In this document: positions 62,017 to 64,000 of the stretch, piece by piece | Numbering within the stretch: position 1 is the stretch's first letter | Layout: each line of letters begins with the position of its first letter | Source: Sipunculus nudus | Lineage: Eukaryota > Annelida > Sipuncula > Golfingiida > Sipunculidae | Reading direction: 5' to 3' | Assembly (NCBI GenBank): GCA_026874595.1 | Contig: CM049309.1 | Span: forward strand, 26,851,033-26,915,032 | Length of the DNA stretch: 64,000 nucleotides | Made by a program: the position numbers and the translations under genes | Notes under the pieces: model-generated | Seen by the model: only the letters and a program-made list of their open reading frames with translations | The model's database searches: none | Told to the model about the DNA's origin: nothing

Positions 62017-62790
62017 TTAGCTCAGCTGATTATAAGTCATCTGAGCTATAGTCATGGTCCATTGTCTATCATCTGTCCGTTTGTCTGTCCGTTAGACTGG
62101 CATGTTTTGAAACAGTTAGACCTATGAATCCAAAATTCACCATACTGTTAGATGTCCCCAAAATATCCTACCAAACCGAAAACTGGGTCACTGCTACTTT
62201 GTTCCTTTGAGAAATTAAGGAGTCCCGCAAATTTTCATTAAAAACCTATTATCATACTTCAGGACTGCCTAATATCTAAACCACTTATGTTTTTCTTAAT
62301 ATTTAACAGAAGTATTCTCCTATATACTTCCTATATACATTCCAGAAATAAAGTCAGTTAAGTTTAATTTATTTAAGTTATGGGCCCGAACATAATGGAC
62401 TTTGTAAAAAATAAGGAAAAATATTTACTCACTTGTCATGAACATTTTTTAAGCTAGAGACTTTTTTCCTAGTATATAACTTAATTAAGATTCAATTGTA
62501 TACCTAAAATTAGATCTGAATTTTGTAAATTTTTTAAGTTATTAGCATAAAAATAAAATCAGTACCATAGATTTGCCCAACTTTGACCATTGCTCATTTT
62601 ATTCCAGTTAGTACTGTTGATTTAATTTTCTCAATATATAAATGTAAGTATTTATTCTGTTTCAGTCTGAAAATTGAAAATAAAAACTTGAAAATTATGA
62701 TTAGTTATTGAATTTTTTCTTGAGGCTCTGTTGTAGTCACTTGCTTTTTCCAGATGCAGGCTGCCCACTCCTGGTCACTGGAAGTCAGCT
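62017..62790 (+). mobile_element. F1b 5' fragment
   Basis: TTAGCTCAGCTGATTATAAG start with F1b interior motifs. No 3' terminus. Confidence 0.65.
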
Positions 62791-62917
62791 ATGCTAGGAT
62801 TCCTGATTTGTTATAGGTCACTGGGGGAGATCCCCTGCTGTGACAGTTGAACAGTTATTCATCCTCATATCACCCCTCCCCCCCCCCCCCCCCAAAAAAA
62901 AAGTAAAACAAACATTT

Positions 62918-63690
62918 TTAGCTCAGCTGACTATAAGTCATCTGAGCTATAGTCGTGGTCCATTGTCTGTCGTCTGTCCCTCTGTCTGTCCGTCCGTCCA
63001 GATGTCCGTCCGTAAGACTGGCACATTTCGACACCGTTAGACCTACGAATCTAAAATTCTGCATACAGTTAGATTTCCCCAAAATCTCCTACCATGCTGA
63101 AAATTGGGTCAATAGGACTTTGTTCCTTCGAGATATTAAGGAAAAACCTCAATTTTTTATTAGAAATCTATTTTTACACTTCAGGACTGCCTAATATCAA
63201 AACCACTCATCTGGTTTTCTTCATATTTACCATAAATATTCCTCTTTATAGTTCCTATGAACATGCCAGAAATTAAGTCAGTATTATTTAATTTAAAAAA
63301 GTTATGAGCCCAAACATAATGGACTTTGTAAAAAAATCAGGAAGATATTTGGTCACTTTAGACCAAAAGTGTTAAAGGTAGGGACTTTTTTTCAGTAATA
63401 CAACTTTAATTAATCAAAATTTTATTGTATACCAAAAATTAGATCAAAATCTGTTAAATTTTTTTAAATATTGGCAAAAATATAAAATTGGTACCTTAAA
63501 TTTTGCCCAACTTTGGCCACGGCTAGTTTTTTTCCTGTAAGTACTTTGGGTTTAATTTTCACAGCATGTACACATAAGGATTTAATCTGTTAAAATCTGA
63601 AATTTGAAAATAAAAGCTGCAAAATTAGGCTACTTATTGAATTTTTTTGGAGGCTCTTGTTGTATTCCCTTACATTGTCAAGCAGTCCAC
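62918..63690 (+). mobile_element. F1b 5' fragment
   Basis: TTAGCTCAGCTGACTATAAG start after a C/A run. Closely similar to 58772-59450. No 3' terminus. Confidence 0.65.
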
Positions 63691-63744
63691 TTTGATGACT
63701 ATAGGTCATTCAGTGCACATCTCTATGCTCCCCAGGCTGTTGGC

Positions 63745-64000
63745 ATAATTTAAGATGTCCCCAAAATCTCCTACCATACGGAAAATTGGGTCATTAGGAC
63801 TTCGTTCCTTTGAGATATTAAGGAAAAACTCAGTTTTCCATTAAAAAGCCATTGTTACACTTCAAGGCTGCCTAATATCAAAACCACTGATCTGTTTTTG
63901 ATCATATTTAATATTCACATTCTTTCATACATTTTCTATGAACATACCAACAATTAGGTCAGTATTGGGTATTATTTTGAAGTTATGGGCCAAAATATAA
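63745..64000 (+). mobile_element. F1b interior, runs off the window
   Basis: Begins at the unit phrase TAAGATGTCCCCAAAATCTC and continues to the end. Confidence 0.55.

Overview
This 64 kb window is AT-rich eukaryotic DNA, most likely from a marine invertebrate and probably a mollusc (bivalve-like). That guess rests on an animal-type repeat load, a tRNA-derived SINE with a conserved central core, Ty3/Gypsy-type retroelements, TA/TACA microsatellites, and interspersed repeats with a CGTC-rich 5' tract. No bacterial, phage or CRISPR signal is present. The species is inferred, not proven.

Only one convincing host gene is visible: an uninterrupted 364-codon frame at 21677-22771 (+). It encodes 19 copies of a 14-residue W-x-F repeat behind an acidic N-terminus. 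I do not recognise the family. It sits in a small island (about 21.5-23.3 kb) between repeat elements and may be an exon of a larger gene.

Almost everything else is layered mobile DNA. From left to right: a Gypsy LTR end (1-536); a Helitron-like element (850-3705); a solo LTR (4833-9055, TSD TACGG) holding a complete-ended Mutator-like transposon (5226-8211, 9-bp TSD CTTCGTGAG) with a broken FLYWCH/MULE transposase; a piggyBac-type MITE (11153-11426) and a hAT-like MITE (12717-12886); a Helitron-like nest (about 13.9-21.5 kb); the W-x-F gene; a minus-strand LTR retrotransposon with gag/protease relics (23642-30539), interrupted by a Helitron-like element, a SINE and a second solo LTR (TSD CTACT); a relatively repeat-poor stretch (about 32-35.8 kb); a clean 2.6 kb Helitron-like element (37460-40080); a minus-strand Gypsy element (41098-48610) split in its RNase H domain by a 5.1 kb Helitron-like element that itself holds another; and a dense mosaic of the same families to the end.

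I distinguish five main Helitron-like families, named here F1-F5. Four share the same plan: a 5' end carrying a short motif repeated in inverted form near the 3' end (F1 GCTCAGCTGA, F2 CGAACCTGTG, F3 ATGCCCCCGCC, F4 GTATCCGCCAAAA), tandem internal units of about 180-345 bp, then a 3' hairpin immediately before a TTG or CTAG terminus. F5 shares the hairpin and terminus. Insertions fall in T runs without target duplication, shown by three reconstructed empty sites. This matches the Helentron/HINE subclass of rolling-circle transposons. Several families carry the palindrome AGGTGGCGCCACCT, and one internal repeat carries nuclear-receptor-type AGGTCA half-site arrays.
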